A stretch of 64,000 nt of DNA, taken from NCBI RefSeq assembly GCF_007989805.1, contig NZ_BJUB01000011.1:118077-182076 (forward strand), written 5' to 3'. Source of the stretch: Cellulomonas xylanilytica. GTDB taxonomy: Bacteria; Actinomycetota; Actinomycetes; Actinomycetales; Cellulomonadaceae. The notes below the pieces were generated by a model. That model saw nothing but the letters and a program-made list of their open reading frames with translations. It did no database searches and had not been told where the DNA came from. Position numbers and translations under genes: made by a program. Shown here one piece after another: positions 33,206 through 42,051 of the stretch (within the stretch, counting starts at the first letter, position 1; the number at the start of each line of letters is the position of its first letter).

Positions 33206-33291
33206 TCGTCGCGTCCGCACCTTGCACCCGTCCTGACGCTGGAGCGTGCAGCCATCGCGTCGTCGGCACGCCCGCGGACTCGGGCGCCCAG

Positions 33292-33420
33292 CTCCGCGGA
33301 CCTCGTGTCGTCGAGGATGTCCGCGAGCTCGGCCCTTCCGACGCTCGGTCCTGCGGACGTCGTGTCGTCGTGTCCGGGACGTGGTTGGTCAGAGCGCTCG
33401 GTCCTGCGGACGTCGTGCCG
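33292..33420 (+). repeat. Direct repeats in the region upstream of the xylose transporter
   Basis: The 23-mer starting CGCTCGGTCCTGCGGACGTC occurs exactly at 33342-33364 and 33395-33417, a period of 53 bases. A degenerate copy, CTCCGCGGACCTCGTGTCGTCG, is at 33292-33313. The whole stretch 33206-33590 has no gene. The repeats may be remnants of a duplicated operator or promoter. Confidence 0.6.
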
Positions 33421-33590
33421 CTGAGTGTGGATTCGCCTCACGTCGACGGTCGGGGTCCGCGCGGCCGCGATCTCTGGGCCGTCGGGCGTCGGTGTGGCAG
33501 CATTCGTCGGCGCGGTGGCATCGACGGCAGCGCGCGGGGTTTGTTGCCGGGGAGAACATGGTTCATCCAAGTGGGCGAACCGGACATGCC

Positions 33591-33604
33591 AGAAAGCGCT
33601 TGCT
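33591..33604. promoter_or_regulatory. LacI-type operator-like palindrome
   Basis: AGAAAGCGCTTGCT contains the perfect 8-bp palindrome AAGCGCTT (33594-33601), with the central CG typical of LacI-family operators. It lies 156 bases upstream of the substrate-binding protein gene. No LacI gene is adjacent, so a distant or global sugar regulator is implied. Confidence 0.4.
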
Positions 33605-33671
33605 CACCCTGCAAGGTCACGGTTTGACCACGGAAACCGCGTCTGACCTTGTAAGAGACCCCGCCCAGCCA

Positions 33672-33692
33672 TATGTTGTCGCCCGCAACATA
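33672..33692. promoter_or_regulatory. Palindrome upstream of xylF, candidate ROK operator
   Basis: TATGTTG (33672-33678) and CAACATA (33686-33692) form a perfect 7-bp inverted repeat with a 7-base spacer, 67 bases before the xylF start. The A/T-rich half-sites and the spacing suit the ROK-family regulator encoded at the end of this operon. Confidence 0.5.
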
Positions 33693-33759
33693 GTCCGAGC
33701 GTCCGAAAAGCGCCGGGTGGAGACGAGCGCAACGGGGCGTCGTCCAGAGAGGGAGCACG

Positions 33760-34869
33760 ATGCGACGAAGCATGATCCTGACCACGGCGGCCGTCATGGC
33801 CTCCGGCTTGATGCTGGCTGGTTGCGGTGGCAGCGACACGCCCAGCGATACCGGTTCGGAGACGAGTGAGGCCACGCCGAAGGTCGGTGTGATCCTCCCG
33901 GACACGAAGTCCTCGGCCCGGTGGGAGACCGCCGACGCCAAGTACCTCAAGGAGGCCTTCGAGGCCGCGGGCGTGGAGTACGACATCCAGAACGCCCAGG
34001 GCGACGTGAGCCAGTTCCAGACGATCGCGGACCAGATGATCACGAGCGGCGTCAACGTCCTCATGATCGTCAACCTGGACTCCGGGTCGGGCAAGGCGGT
34101 GCTCAAGAAGGCCCAGGACCAGGGCATCGCGACGATCGACTACGACCGCCTGACGCTGGGCGGCGGCGCGGACTTCTACGTGTCGTTCGACAACACGAAG
34201 GTCGGCCAGCTGCAGGGTGAGGGCCTCGAGAAGTGCCTCACGGACGCCGGCAAGATGACGGCGAACATCGCGATGCTCAACGGCTCGCCCACGGACAACA
34301 ACGCCACGCTGTTCTACAACGGTGCGGTCGAGGCGCTCTCGGCGAAGGTCGACGGCGGCGAGTACACCGTGGTCGCGGACCAGACCGTGGACAAGTGGGA
34401 CAACCAGCTCGGCGGCACGATCTTCGAGCAGATGTGGACGGACAACGCCGGCAAGATCGACGGCGTCCTCGCGGCCAACGACGGTCTCGGCAACGCCGCG
34501 ATCGCCATCCTGAAGAAGAACGGCGTCAACGGCACCATCCCGGTCACCGGGCAGGACGCGACGGACCAGGGTCTGCAGAACATCCTCGCGGGCGACCAGT
34601 GCATGACCGTCTACAAGGCCGTCAAGAAGGAGGCCGACGCCGCGTCGGCCCTCGCCGTGGCGCTGGCCAAGGGTGAGGACACCTCCGACCTGGCCACGGG
34701 CACGGTCGAGGACACCGAGACGAACGAGGAGGTCGCGTCGGTCCTGCTGGACCCCGAGGCGATCTACTTCGACTCGGTCAAGAACGTCATCGCCGACGGC
34801 TACACCACCAAGGAAGCCGTCTGCACCGCCGAGCTCGCCGCCAAGTGCGCCGAGGCCGGCATCTCCTGA
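33760..34869 (+). CDS. xylF: D-xylose-type ABC transporter substrate-binding lipoprotein
   Basis: This 369-residue lipoprotein has a signal peptide ending in the lipobox LMLAGC. The periplasmic-binding fold closely follows XylF wording: TKSSARWETADAKYLKEAFEAAG, IDYDRLTLGGGADFYVSFDNTKVGQLQ, MLNGSPTDNNATLFYNGA, VTGQDATDQGLQNILAGDQCMTVYK. It should bind a pentose, probably D-xylose, outside the membrane and deliver it to the permease. ATG 33760 has GAGGGAG upstream. Three candidate operators precede it. Two strong hairpins after it may keep its mRNA level above that of the ATPase and permease. Confidence 0.92.
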   Translation: MRRSMILTTAAVMASGLMLAGCGGSDTPSDTGSETSEATPKVGVILPDTKSSARWETADAKYLKEAFEAAGVEYDIQNAQGDVSQFQTIADQMITSGVNVLMIVNLDSGSGKAVLKKAQDQGIATIDYDRLTLGGGADFYVSFDNTKVGQLQGEGLEKCLTDAGKMTANIAMLNGSPTDNNATLFYNGAVEALSAKVDGGEYTVVADQTVDKWDNQLGGTIFEQMWTDNAGKIDGVLAANDGLGNAAIAILKKNGVNGTIPVTGQDATDQGLQNILAGDQCMTVYKAVKKEADAASALAVALAKGEDTSDLATGTVEDTETNEEVASVLLDPEAIYFDSVKNVIADGYTTKEAVCTAELAAKCAEAGIS

Positions 34870-34877
34870 CGCACGAC

Positions 34878-34940
34878 TCACCGGGTCCCCGAGAGACCCG
34901 GTGACCAGGCGGGGCCGGTCCGCGCGAGCGGCCGGCCCCG
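34878..34940 (+). terminator. Two tandem hairpins between xylF and the ATPase gene
   Basis: The first hairpin is TCACCGGGTC (34878-34887) with GACCCGGTGA (34895-34904); the second is CGGGGCCGG (34910-34918) with CCGGCCCCG (34932-34940). Neither has a T-run. In the gap between binding-protein and ATPase genes such stems usually attenuate transcription or shield the upstream mRNA from 3' decay. Confidence 0.6.
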
Positions 34941-35035
34941 GCTGGCGTCCGGAGACGGAGCGCCCGAGAAGTCCCGCAGTACCTGCACAGACCCGCGACG
35001 ACGCGGGGTGAACCGACAGACCCACGAGGTGGACG

Positions 35036-35917
35036 ATGACTCAAGCACCCGACCTGGCACCGCCACCGACCCTCGAGGTCCGGGGCGGTCGGAAGAACTT
35101 CGGCGCGGTGCACGCGCTGCGCGGCGTGGACCTGGTGGCCCGGGCCGGTGAGGTCACGGCCCTCGTCGGCGACAACGGCGCCGGCAAGTCGACGATGATC
35201 AAGTGCGTCGCGGGCATCTACCCGTTCGACGCCGGTGACGTCCTGTTCGAGGGGCAGACGACGCACATCTCGTCGCCCGCGGACGCGAACGAGCTCGGCA
35301 TCGAGGTCGTGTACCAGGACCTCGCGCTGTGCGACAACCTCGACATCGTCCACAACATGTTCCTGGGCCGGGAGCTGAAGAAGGGCTTCCGGCTCGACGA
35401 GTCCGCGATGGAGACGCGCGCCGCCGAGGTGCTGGCGAGCCTGTCGGTGCGGACCGTGCGGTCCATCCGGCAGCACGTCGCCAGCCTGTCCGGCGGCCAG
35501 CGCCAGACGGTCGCGATCGCGCGTGCCGTGCTGTGGAACTCCAAGCTGGTCATCCTCGACGAGCCGACGGCCGCCCTGGGCGTCGCGCAGACCGAGCAGG
35601 TGCTGCAGCTGGTCCGCCGGCTCGCGGACGCCGGCCTGGCCGTGGTGCTGGTCTCGCACAACATGAACGACGTCTTCGAGGTCGCGGACTCCATCAACGT
35701 CCTCTACCTGGGCCAGACGGCGGCGCAGATCCGCACCAAGGACACGTCGCGCATGGAGGTCATCGAGCTGATCACGAGCGGCTCCGCGGGGATGCCCGCC
35801 GGGGCCGTCGCGCCGCGGCCCTCCCCGGACGCCCCGGAACGGGCGACCCGGGTGGCCAGCGCCACCGCGACGACGAGCGACGCGACGACGACGACGAACG
35901 GGAGCACCTCAGCATGA
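35036..35917 (+). CDS. xylG: Sugar ABC transporter ATPase, single-domain XylG type
   Basis: This 293-residue protein has Walker A GDNGAGKSTMIK, signature SLSGGQRQTVAIARA, Walker B LVILDEPTAALG and the H-loop LVSHNMNDVFEVAD. Classical XylG has two fused nucleotide-binding domains (about 500 residues); here there is only one, so it must act as a homodimer. The C-terminal 45 residues are a low-complexity Ala/Thr/Pro tail. Its stop overlaps the permease start (ATGA). Confidence 0.88.
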   Translation: MTQAPDLAPPPTLEVRGGRKNFGAVHALRGVDLVARAGEVTALVGDNGAGKSTMIKCVAGIYPFDAGDVLFEGQTTHISSPADANELGIEVVYQDLALCDNLDIVHNMFLGRELKKGFRLDESAMETRAAEVLASLSVRTVRSIRQHVASLSGGQRQTVAIARAVLWNSKLVILDEPTAALGVAQTEQVLQLVRRLADAGLAVVLVSHNMNDVFEVADSINVLYLGQTAAQIRTKDTSRMEVIELITSGSAGMPAGAVAPRPSPDAPERATRVASATATTSDATTTTNGSTSA

Positions 35918-37191
35918 GCACGTCCACGGTTCCCGAGGCGCCCACGGCGCCGTCGCTGCTGGCCGGCTCGGTCGAGCAGCCCACGTTCGGCGAGGCCATC
36001 GGCAACTACGTCCGCAAGGTCCGCGGCGGCGACATGGGCTCGCTGCCGGCGATTCTCGCGCTCGCGGTGCTGATCCTGGCGTTCGTCGTCATGAAGCCCG
36101 AGACGTTCCCGTCGACGCTGAACATCGCCAACCTGTTCCAGCAGGGTGCGGTCGTCGTGACCATCGCGATGGGCCTCGTCTTCGTCCTGCTGCTCGGCGA
36201 GATCGACCTGTCCGCCGGCTTCGCGTCCGGGGTCTGCGGAGCGATCCTGGCCACCGGCCTGACGGCGTACGGCTGGCCCTGGTACCTCGCGCTCGCTGCG
36301 GCCCTGGCCACCGGCATCGTGATCGGCCTGCTCATCGGCACGCTGGTGGCCCGCGTCGGCATCCCGTCGTTCGTCACGACGCTCGCGGCGTTCCTGGCGT
36401 TCCAGGGCGTCGTCCTGCTCATCATCGGCGCGGGCGGCAACATCTCGATCACGGACCCGGTGATCGTCGCGCTGCAGAACAAGAACGTGCCGCCGCTGCT
36501 GGGCTGGGCGATGGCGATCGTGGCGGTCCTGGCCTACGCGGGCTCCAGCCTGCGGACGTGGCAGCTGCGCCGTCGGCGTGGTCTGGTCGCCGCGCCGCTC
36601 GGCATGGTCGTCGTCAAGATCGTCGCCCTCAGCCTCGTGGTGATCGGCATGGTCGCGATCCTCAACCAGGAGCGCAGCCTCAACCCGTTGCGCACGTCGA
36701 TCATCGGGGTGCCGATCGTGGTGCCGCTGATCGTGACGCTGGCGCTGATCCTCGGCTTCGTCCTGACCCGCACGGCGTTCGGCCGGCACATCTACGCGGT
36801 CGGCGGCAACGCCGAGGCCACGCGTCGCGCCGGCATCAACGTCAAGGCCGTGAAGATGGCGTGCTTCACCATCTGCTCCTTCATGGCGGCCATCGCGGGC
36901 ATCCTGGCGGCGTCGCGCGCGACGTCCGTGGACCCGAACGCCGGCGGCTCCAACGTCCTGCTCTACGCGGTGGGGGCGGCCGTCATCGGCGGGACCTCGC
37001 TGTTCGGTGGCAAGGGCCGGATCGTCGACGCGTTGATCGGCGGCGCGGTGATCGCCGTCATCGACAACGGCATGGCCCTGCTCGGGTACTCCGCGGGCAT
37101 CAAGTACGTTGTCACCGGCGCGGTGCTGGCGGCCGCTGCGGCCGTCGACGCGATCTCCCGTCGGAGGGCGAGAGCGACGGGACGCGGCTAG
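35914..37191 (+). CDS. xylH: Sugar ABC transporter permease, XylH type
   Basis: This 425-residue permease has about 10-12 helices. The typical ribose/xylose-class segments are GLVFVLLLGEIDLSAGFASGVCG, SFVTTLAAFLAFQGVVLLI, FGRHIYAVGGNAEATRRAGINV (the cytosolic EAA-like loop that contacts the ATPase), and the end VGAAVIGGTSLFGGKGRIVDALIGG. It has two long spacer loops, as in XylH. It works with the single-domain ATPase and the XylF lipoprotein. Confidence 0.92.
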   Translation: MSTSTVPEAPTAPSLLAGSVEQPTFGEAIGNYVRKVRGGDMGSLPAILALAVLILAFVVMKPETFPSTLNIANLFQQGAVVVTIAMGLVFVLLLGEIDLSAGFASGVCGAILATGLTAYGWPWYLALAAALATGIVIGLLIGTLVARVGIPSFVTTLAAFLAFQGVVLLIIGAGGNISITDPVIVALQNKNVPPLLGWAMAIVAVLAYAGSSLRTWQLRRRRGLVAAPLGMVVVKIVALSLVVIGMVAILNQERSLNPLRTSIIGVPIVVPLIVTLALILGFVLTRTAFGRHIYAVGGNAEATRRAGINVKAVKMACFTICSFMAAIAGILAASRATSVDPNAGGSNVLLYAVGAAVIGGTSLFGGKGRIVDALIGGAVIAVIDNGMALLGYSAGIKYVVTGAVLAAAAAVDAISRRRARATGRG

Positions 37192-37212
37192 ACGACCTGA
37201 GGGAGGCTGCTG

Positions 37213-38457
37213 GTGCGGCTCGGCGCTGGTCCGCCGGTCCGGCGAGCCGACGCGGCTGCGCAGGACGACGTGCGACGGGCCAACCTGTCGGCGGTCCTGC
37301 GTCTGCTGCACTTCCACGGGCCTGCGACGCGGTCGGACCTCGTCGCGTCCACGGGCTTCAACCGGTCGACCGTCGGGTCGCTCACGTCCGAGCTGGTCAA
37401 GCTCGGGCTCGTGCGTGAGCGACCCGGCGTGTTCTCCGGCAAGGGGCGACCGTCCAACGTGGTCGAGCCGGTGAGCACGAGCGTGCACGTGCTGGCGTTC
37501 GACGTGACGCCGTCGAGCGTCGGCGCGGCGCGGGTGGGTCTGGGCGGGTACCTGCTGCAGGTCCGACGGAGGCTGCACAGCGCGTCGCCGCACGACGTCC
37601 CGGCGGTCGTCGACCTCATCGCGACGCTGGCCCGGGAGATGCAGGCCAAGTCGGTGCCGGGGTCCGTGTGCCTGGGGCTCGTGGTCTCGGTGCCGGGCAG
37701 CGTGCGGCAGCCGGACGGGCTGGTCCGGCGCTCGCCCCCGCTGGGCTGGCACGAGGTGCCGTTCGCGGAGCTGCTGCGCGACGCCACCGGCCACGAGTAC
37801 CCGATCGCCGTCGGCAACGACGGTGACCTCGGGGTCGTCGCCGAGTACCTGCGCGGCGCCGCGCAGGGCCAGCAGGACGTGCTGTACGTGCGCGGCGAGG
37901 TCGGCGTCGGCGGCGGGGTCGTCGTCGACGGCGAGCTGCTGAAGGGCGCCGGCGGCTATGCGGGCGAGGTCGGGCACATCGTCGTGAAGCCCGGCGGTCG
38001 GGTGTGCTCGTGCGGGGCACGCGGGTGCTGGGAGGCGGAGATCGGCGACGCCGCGATCATCCGGGCGGTCGGCCGGGACCCGCGCGAGTCCGACATCGAG
38101 GACGTCATCAGCGACGTCGCGATCGGCAACCGCCGCAGCATCGCGGGGGTGCGCAAGACGGGGGAGTGGGTGGGCCTCGGGCTCGCCAGCCTGGTCAACC
38201 TGTTCAACCCGCGGGTGGTCGTGCTGGGCGGGACGCTCGGCGCGCTCTACCCGACGATGGAGCCCACGCTCGCCTCGGCGTACTCCCGCGCGCTGGGGCC
38301 GGTCCGCGAGCAGGCGCTGCTGGTGCGCTCGGACCTGGGGCCGGACGCGCAGCTGGTCGGGGCCGCCGAGGTGGCGTTCGCGGACGTGCTGGAGGACCCG
38401 GCGGGCACCCTCGAGGGGCGTTCCGATCCCGAGCAGCAGATGCTGTCCGGCGCCTGA
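37213..38457 (+). CDS. ROK-family transcriptional regulator (XylR/NagC-like)
   Basis: This 414-residue repressor has an N-terminal winged helix ([41 protein letters not shown], residues about 25-65). A ROK sugar-binding domain follows, with [25 protein letters not shown] and the zinc motif [12 protein letters not shown]. It begins 21 bases after xylH and is probably co-transcribed. It likely senses the imported sugar and controls the operon via the palindrome at 33672-33692. Confidence 0.9.
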   Translation: MRLGAGPPVRRADAAAQDDVRRANLSAVLRLLHFHGPATRSDLVASTGFNRSTVGSLTSELVKLGLVRERPGVFSGKGRPSNVVEPVSTSVHVLAFDVTPSSVGAARVGLGGYLLQVRRRLHSASPHDVPAVVDLIATLAREMQAKSVPGSVCLGLVVSVPGSVRQPDGLVRRSPPLGWHEVPFAELLRDATGHEYPIAVGNDGDLGVVAEYLRGAAQGQQDVLYVRGEVGVGGGVVVDGELLKGAGGYAGEVGHIVVKPGGRVCSCGARGCWEAEIGDAAIIRAVGRDPRESDIEDVISDVAIGNRRSIAGVRKTGEWVGLGLASLVNLFNPRVVVLGGTLGALYPTMEPTLASAYSRALGPVREQALLVRSDLGPDAQLVGAAEVAFADVLEDPAGTLEGRSDPEQQMLSGA

Positions 38458-38605
38458 CGGCCCGACATTCTGCACCAATCACCCGCTCGGGACGTTCTCA
38501 CAGGCAACCGTCGGCGTGTCATCGACGCCCCGGGACGGAGCCGCTGCCTACGCTCGACGAGGCCAGCGCAGTACCCCGTCCCCGAACCTGGCCACCGCGA
38601 GCATC

Positions 38606-39295
38606 GTGATCAGATTCGAGAACGTCACCAAGGTCTACGCGCGCGGCGCCCGGCCAGCGCTGGACCGCGTGTCCCTGGACGTCGAGCGGGGCGAGTTCGT
38701 GTTCCTCGTCGGCGCCTCCGGCTCCGGCAAGTCCACCTTCCTGCGCCTCGTGCTGCGCGAGGAGCGCGCGTCGGCGGGCCGGGTGTTCGTCGCCGGCAAG
38801 GAGCTGGGCACGCTGTCGTCGTGGAAGGTGCCGACGCTGCGCCGCCACATCGGCGCGGTGTTCCAGGACTTCCGCCTGCTGCCCAACAAGACGGTGTTCG
38901 AGAACGTGGCGTTCGCGCTGCAGGTCATCGGCAAGCCGCGGCACCACATCCTCACGACGGTGCCGGACACGCTCGAGATGGTCGGTCTGGCCGGCAAGGA
39001 GAAGCGTCGCCCGCACGAGCTGTCCGGCGGTGAGCAGCAGCGCGTCGCCATCGCGCGCGCGTTCGTCAACCGGCCGAACATCCTGCTGTGCGACGAGCCC
39101 ACGGGAAACCTGGACCCGACGACGTCCCTGGGGATCATGCGCCTGCTCGACCGGATCAACCGCACCGGCACCACCGTCGTCATGGCGACGCACGACGACG
39201 AGATCGTCGACCAGATGCGCAAGCGCGTCATCGAGCTGTCCACCGGGTCGATGGTCCGTGACCAGTCGCGCGGTGTGTACGGATCGGACCGCTGA
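38606..39295 (+). CDS. ftsE: Cell division ATPase FtsE
   Basis: This 229-residue ABC ATPase works with FtsX at the divisome to activate cell-wall hydrolases. Motifs are Walker [13 protein letters not shown], the Q-loop [21 protein letters not shown], signature [15 protein letters not shown] and Walker [16 protein letters not shown] 38606 fits the family start [10 protein letters not shown]; an ORF open further upstream adds 30 non-conserved residues. Its stop shares a base with the ftsX start. Confidence 0.96.
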   Translation: MIRFENVTKVYARGARPALDRVSLDVERGEFVFLVGASGSGKSTFLRLVLREERASAGRVFVAGKELGTLSSWKVPTLRRHIGAVFQDFRLLPNKTVFENVAFALQVIGKPRHHILTTVPDTLEMVGLAGKEKRRPHELSGGEQQRVAIARAFVNRPNILLCDEPTGNLDPTTSLGIMRLLDRINRTGTTVVMATHDDEIVDQMRKRVIELSTGSMVRDQSRGVYGSDR

Positions 39296-40209
39296 TGCGC
39301 CTCCAGTTCATCCTGTCCGAGATCGGTCTGGGTCTTCGTCGCAACCTGTCGATGACCATCTCCGTCATCCTCGTGACCTTCGTGTCGCTCACCTTCGTCG
39401 GCGCGGCCGCGCTGCTGCAGACGCAGATCGGCAAGATGAAGGACGACTGGTACGACAAGGTCGAGGTCTCCGTCTTCCTGTGCCCGCAGAACTCCACGGC
39501 GCCGACGTGCGCGAGCGGTGAGGTCACCGACGACCAGAAGGCCGACATCCAGGCGGCGCTCGCGTCGCCCGAGGTGAAGCCGTTCGTCGAGAAGGTCTAC
39601 ACGGAGACCAAGGAGCAGGCGTACGACGCGTTCCAGAAGCAGTTCAAGGACCAGTTCTGGGCGTCGGCGGCGACCGTCGACGACATGAACTCCTCGTACC
39701 GCATCAAGCTCACCGACCCGGAGAAGTACTCGGTGGTCTCCGAGGTCATCTCTGGCCGGGCCGGCGTCGAGGAGGTCAAGGACCAGCAGCGGCTGTTCGA
39801 CCGGCTCTTCTCGGTGCTGAACAACGCGACGCTGCTGGCCGGCGGGCTGGCCCTGGTGATGCTGCTGGCGGCCGTCCTGCTGATCACGACGACCATCCGG
39901 CTGTCCGCCCTGAGCCGCAAGCGCGAGACCGGGATCATGCGCCTCGTCGGGGCATCGACGGTGTTCATCCAGCTGCCGTTCATGCTCGAGGGGGCGATCG
40001 CCGCGACGATCGGCGCCCTGCTCGCGGTCGGCGGGCTGTGGGTGGGTGTCACGTACCTCGTCGACGACTGGCTGGGGGAGTCCGCGGGCTGGATCCCCTA
40101 CGTGAGCACCTCCGACGTGCTCACGATCGCGCCCGTGCTCATCGGGGTCGCCATCCTGCTCGCGGCGATCTCCTCGCTGGTCACCCTCAGCCGTTACACC
40201 AAGGTGTGA
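39295..40209 (+). CDS. ftsX: Cell division protein FtsX
   Basis: This 304-residue four-helix membrane protein has its first helix at residues 20-45 (SMTISVILVTFVSLTFVGAAALL). A large extracellular loop (about residues 50-175) contains two cysteines flanking PQNSTAPT. A three-helix FtsX/MacB permease domain follows, with the SRKRETGIMRLVGAS loop. The extracellular loop recruits a hydrolase activator; the M23 protein encoded directly downstream is the obvious partner. Confidence 0.95.
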   Translation: MRLQFILSEIGLGLRRNLSMTISVILVTFVSLTFVGAAALLQTQIGKMKDDWYDKVEVSVFLCPQNSTAPTCASGEVTDDQKADIQAALASPEVKPFVEKVYTETKEQAYDAFQKQFKDQFWASAATVDDMNSSYRIKLTDPEKYSVVSEVISGRAGVEEVKDQQRLFDRLFSVLNNATLLAGGLALVMLLAAVLLITTTIRLSALSRKRETGIMRLVGASTVFIQLPFMLEGAIAATIGALLAVGGLWVGVTYLVDDWLGESAGWIPYVSTSDVLTIAPVLIGVAILLAAISSLVTLSRYTKV

Positions 40210-41510
40210 CCGTGACCCGTTCCCGCCTCTCCGCCTGGTGCGCGGTCCTCGTCCTGCTGGTCACCGGCGTGATCGCCGGCCCCGCCGCCGCCGACGAGAT
40301 CGACGACCGCCGCAACGCCGCCGAGGCGCAGCAGGAGGCGATCGCCAAGGCGCGCGAGCAGACCGAGGCGGCGATGGAGGGCGTGAGCGCCGAGATCCAG
40401 GCGCTCGCCGTGCAGCTGTCGGACACGCAGGCCAAGATCCCCGGCGCGCAGGCGACGCTCGACGCCGCGAAGGCGGCGCTGGAGAAGGCGCAGCGCGAGG
40501 CCGCGATCATCGCGGCGCGGCTGGTCGACGCCGAGGAGCAGCAGGCGACGATCACGACGACCATCGCGCAGGACACCGAGAACGCCCAGCAGATGCGCGC
40601 CGCGATCGGCCAGATGGCCCGCGAGGCGTACAAGGGCGGCGGTGGCGTGTCGAGCGTGGACGTCATCCTCGACGCGGAGAGCACCGACGACTTCGTGCAA
40701 CGGTACGGCCTCATGGCCACGGCGCTGCGCACGCAGGCGCAGCTCCTCGACGACCTCAAGGCCGCCGAGTCGGCCAACCGCAACGCGGAGGCCCGGCTCG
40801 TCGCGGTCAAGGAGAAGATCGCCGAGCTGAAGGCCGCGGCCGACCAGAAGGTGGTCGAGGCCGACGCCGCGAAGGCGGCCGCGACCGCCGCGAAGCAGGC
40901 CCTCGACGACCTGCTGGCCCAGCAGAAGCAGCAGCAGGTCGCCCTCGACGCCACGAAGACGTCCCTCGAGGCGCAGCTGGCCCAGGCCGACGCCGAGGCG
41001 GCCGCCATCCGCAACGAGCTCCAGGCGGCGATCGACGCCCAGCGGGCCCGCGACGCCGCCGCCAACAAGCCGCAGCCGGCGCCCGGACCGATCGGCGGCG
41101 GCGCGCTGTTCGGCAACCCGACCAGCATCGACCCGATCTACGTGACGTCCGAGTACGGCATGCGGATGCACCCGACGCTGCACTACGTGCGGCTGCACGC
41201 CGGCATCGACCTGCGCACCTACTGCAACACCCCGATCTACGCGGGGCGCTCGGGCATAGTCACGTGGGCCAAGTCCCGCTTCGGGTTCGGCAACCAGGTG
41301 ATGATCGACAGCGGGTTCGTCAACGGCAACGCCGTGTCCGCCAGCTACAACCACCTGACCAGCTTCGCGGTGAGCTCCGGCCAGCAGGTCGAGCGGGGGC
41401 AGCTCATCGGGCGGTCCGGCAACACCGGTACGTCGGCGGCCTGCCACCTGCACTTCGAGGTCTACCTGAACGGGTCGACGACGAACCCCCGGCCGCTGCT
41501 CGGCCTCTGA
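40206..41510 (+). CDS. EnvC-like secreted M23 peptidase with coiled coil
   Basis: This 434-residue secreted protein has a signal peptide ([16 protein letters not shown]), a long Ala/Gln/Lys-rich coiled coil (about residues 30-290) and a C-terminal LytM/M23 domain. The zinc motifs are MRMHP...HAGIDL, YNHL and CHLHFEVYL; all metal ligands appear intact, so it may cleave peptidoglycan itself. The layout equals that of EnvC and PcsB, which dock on FtsX through the coiled coil. GTG 40206 overlaps the ftsX stop (GTGA); GTG 40212 is an alternative. Confidence 0.92.
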   Translation: MTVTRSRLSAWCAVLVLLVTGVIAGPAAADEIDDRRNAAEAQQEAIAKAREQTEAAMEGVSAEIQALAVQLSDTQAKIPGAQATLDAAKAALEKAQREAAIIAARLVDAEEQQATITTTIAQDTENAQQMRAAIGQMAREAYKGGGGVSSVDVILDAESTDDFVQRYGLMATALRTQAQLLDDLKAAESANRNAEARLVAVKEKIAELKAAADQKVVEADAAKAAATAAKQALDDLLAQQKQQQVALDATKTSLEAQLAQADAEAAAIRNELQAAIDAQRARDAAANKPQPAPGPIGGGALFGNPTSIDPIYVTSEYGMRMHPTLHYVRLHAGIDLRTYCNTPIYAGRSGIVTWAKSRFGFGNQVMIDSGFVNGNAVSASYNHLTSFAVSSGQQVERGQLIGRSGNTGTSAACHLHFEVYLNGSTTNPRPLLGL

Positions 41511-41580
41511 TTTCGGCTGGCGCTCGGACGGTAGTCTCGACCCGCACTGTCTGATCACAAGGGAACGAGGTTCGACCACC

Positions 41581-42051
41581 GTGGCCAAGGACGTCGGGCG
41601 CAAGGTCGTCGCTTCGAACCGCAAGGCGCGGCACGACTACGTCATCGAGGACGTGTTCGAGGCCGGCCTCGTGCTGCGCGGCACGGAGGTCAAGGCGCTG
41701 CGCATGGGCCGGGCGTCGCTCGTCGACGGCTGGTGCGAGGTGACCAACCACGAGCTGTGGCTCGAGGGCGTGCACATCCCCGAGTACTCGCAGGGCACCT
41801 GGACCAACCACGCGCCCCGCCGCAAGCGCAAGCTGCTGCTGCACCGCACGGAGATCGACCGCCTGGAGTCGAAGACGCGGGAGAAGGGGCAGACGATCAT
41901 CCCGCTGTCCCTGTACTTCCTGGACGGGCGGGCCAAGGTCGAGATCGCGCTGGCTCGAGGCAAGCGCGAGTGGGACAAGCGGCAGGCCCTGCGCGAGCGG
42001 CAGGACAACATGGAGGCCACCCGCGCCATCCGCGAGAAGCGCGACCTGTGA
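41581..42051 (+). CDS. smpB: SsrA-binding protein SmpB
   Basis: This 156-residue partner of tmRNA in ribosome rescue shows [62 protein letters not shown] and the basic C-terminal tail [14 protein letters not shown]. The start is GTG 41581. Its stop overlaps the DUF2207 gene (GTGA). The tmRNA gene lies 6 kb downstream instead of adjacent. Confidence 0.97.
   Translation: MAKDVGRKVVASNRKARHDYVIEDVFEAGLVLRGTEVKALRMGRASLVDGWCEVTNHELWLEGVHIPEYSQGTWTNHAPRRKRKLLLHRTEIDRLESKTREKGQTIIPLSLYFLDGRAKVEIALARGKREWDKRQALRERQDNMEATRAIREKRDL

Noticed and set aside
33206..33440. CRISPR-like array from the direct repeats upstream of xylF
   Set aside because: Only two exact copies with one degenerate copy, no regular spacers and no cas genes; better explained as duplicated regulatory DNA.
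35704..38478. A 924-codon open frame antisense to xylH and the ROK gene
   Set aside because: Low-complexity product with no recognisable domain and no plausible start; the forward strand is fully explained.
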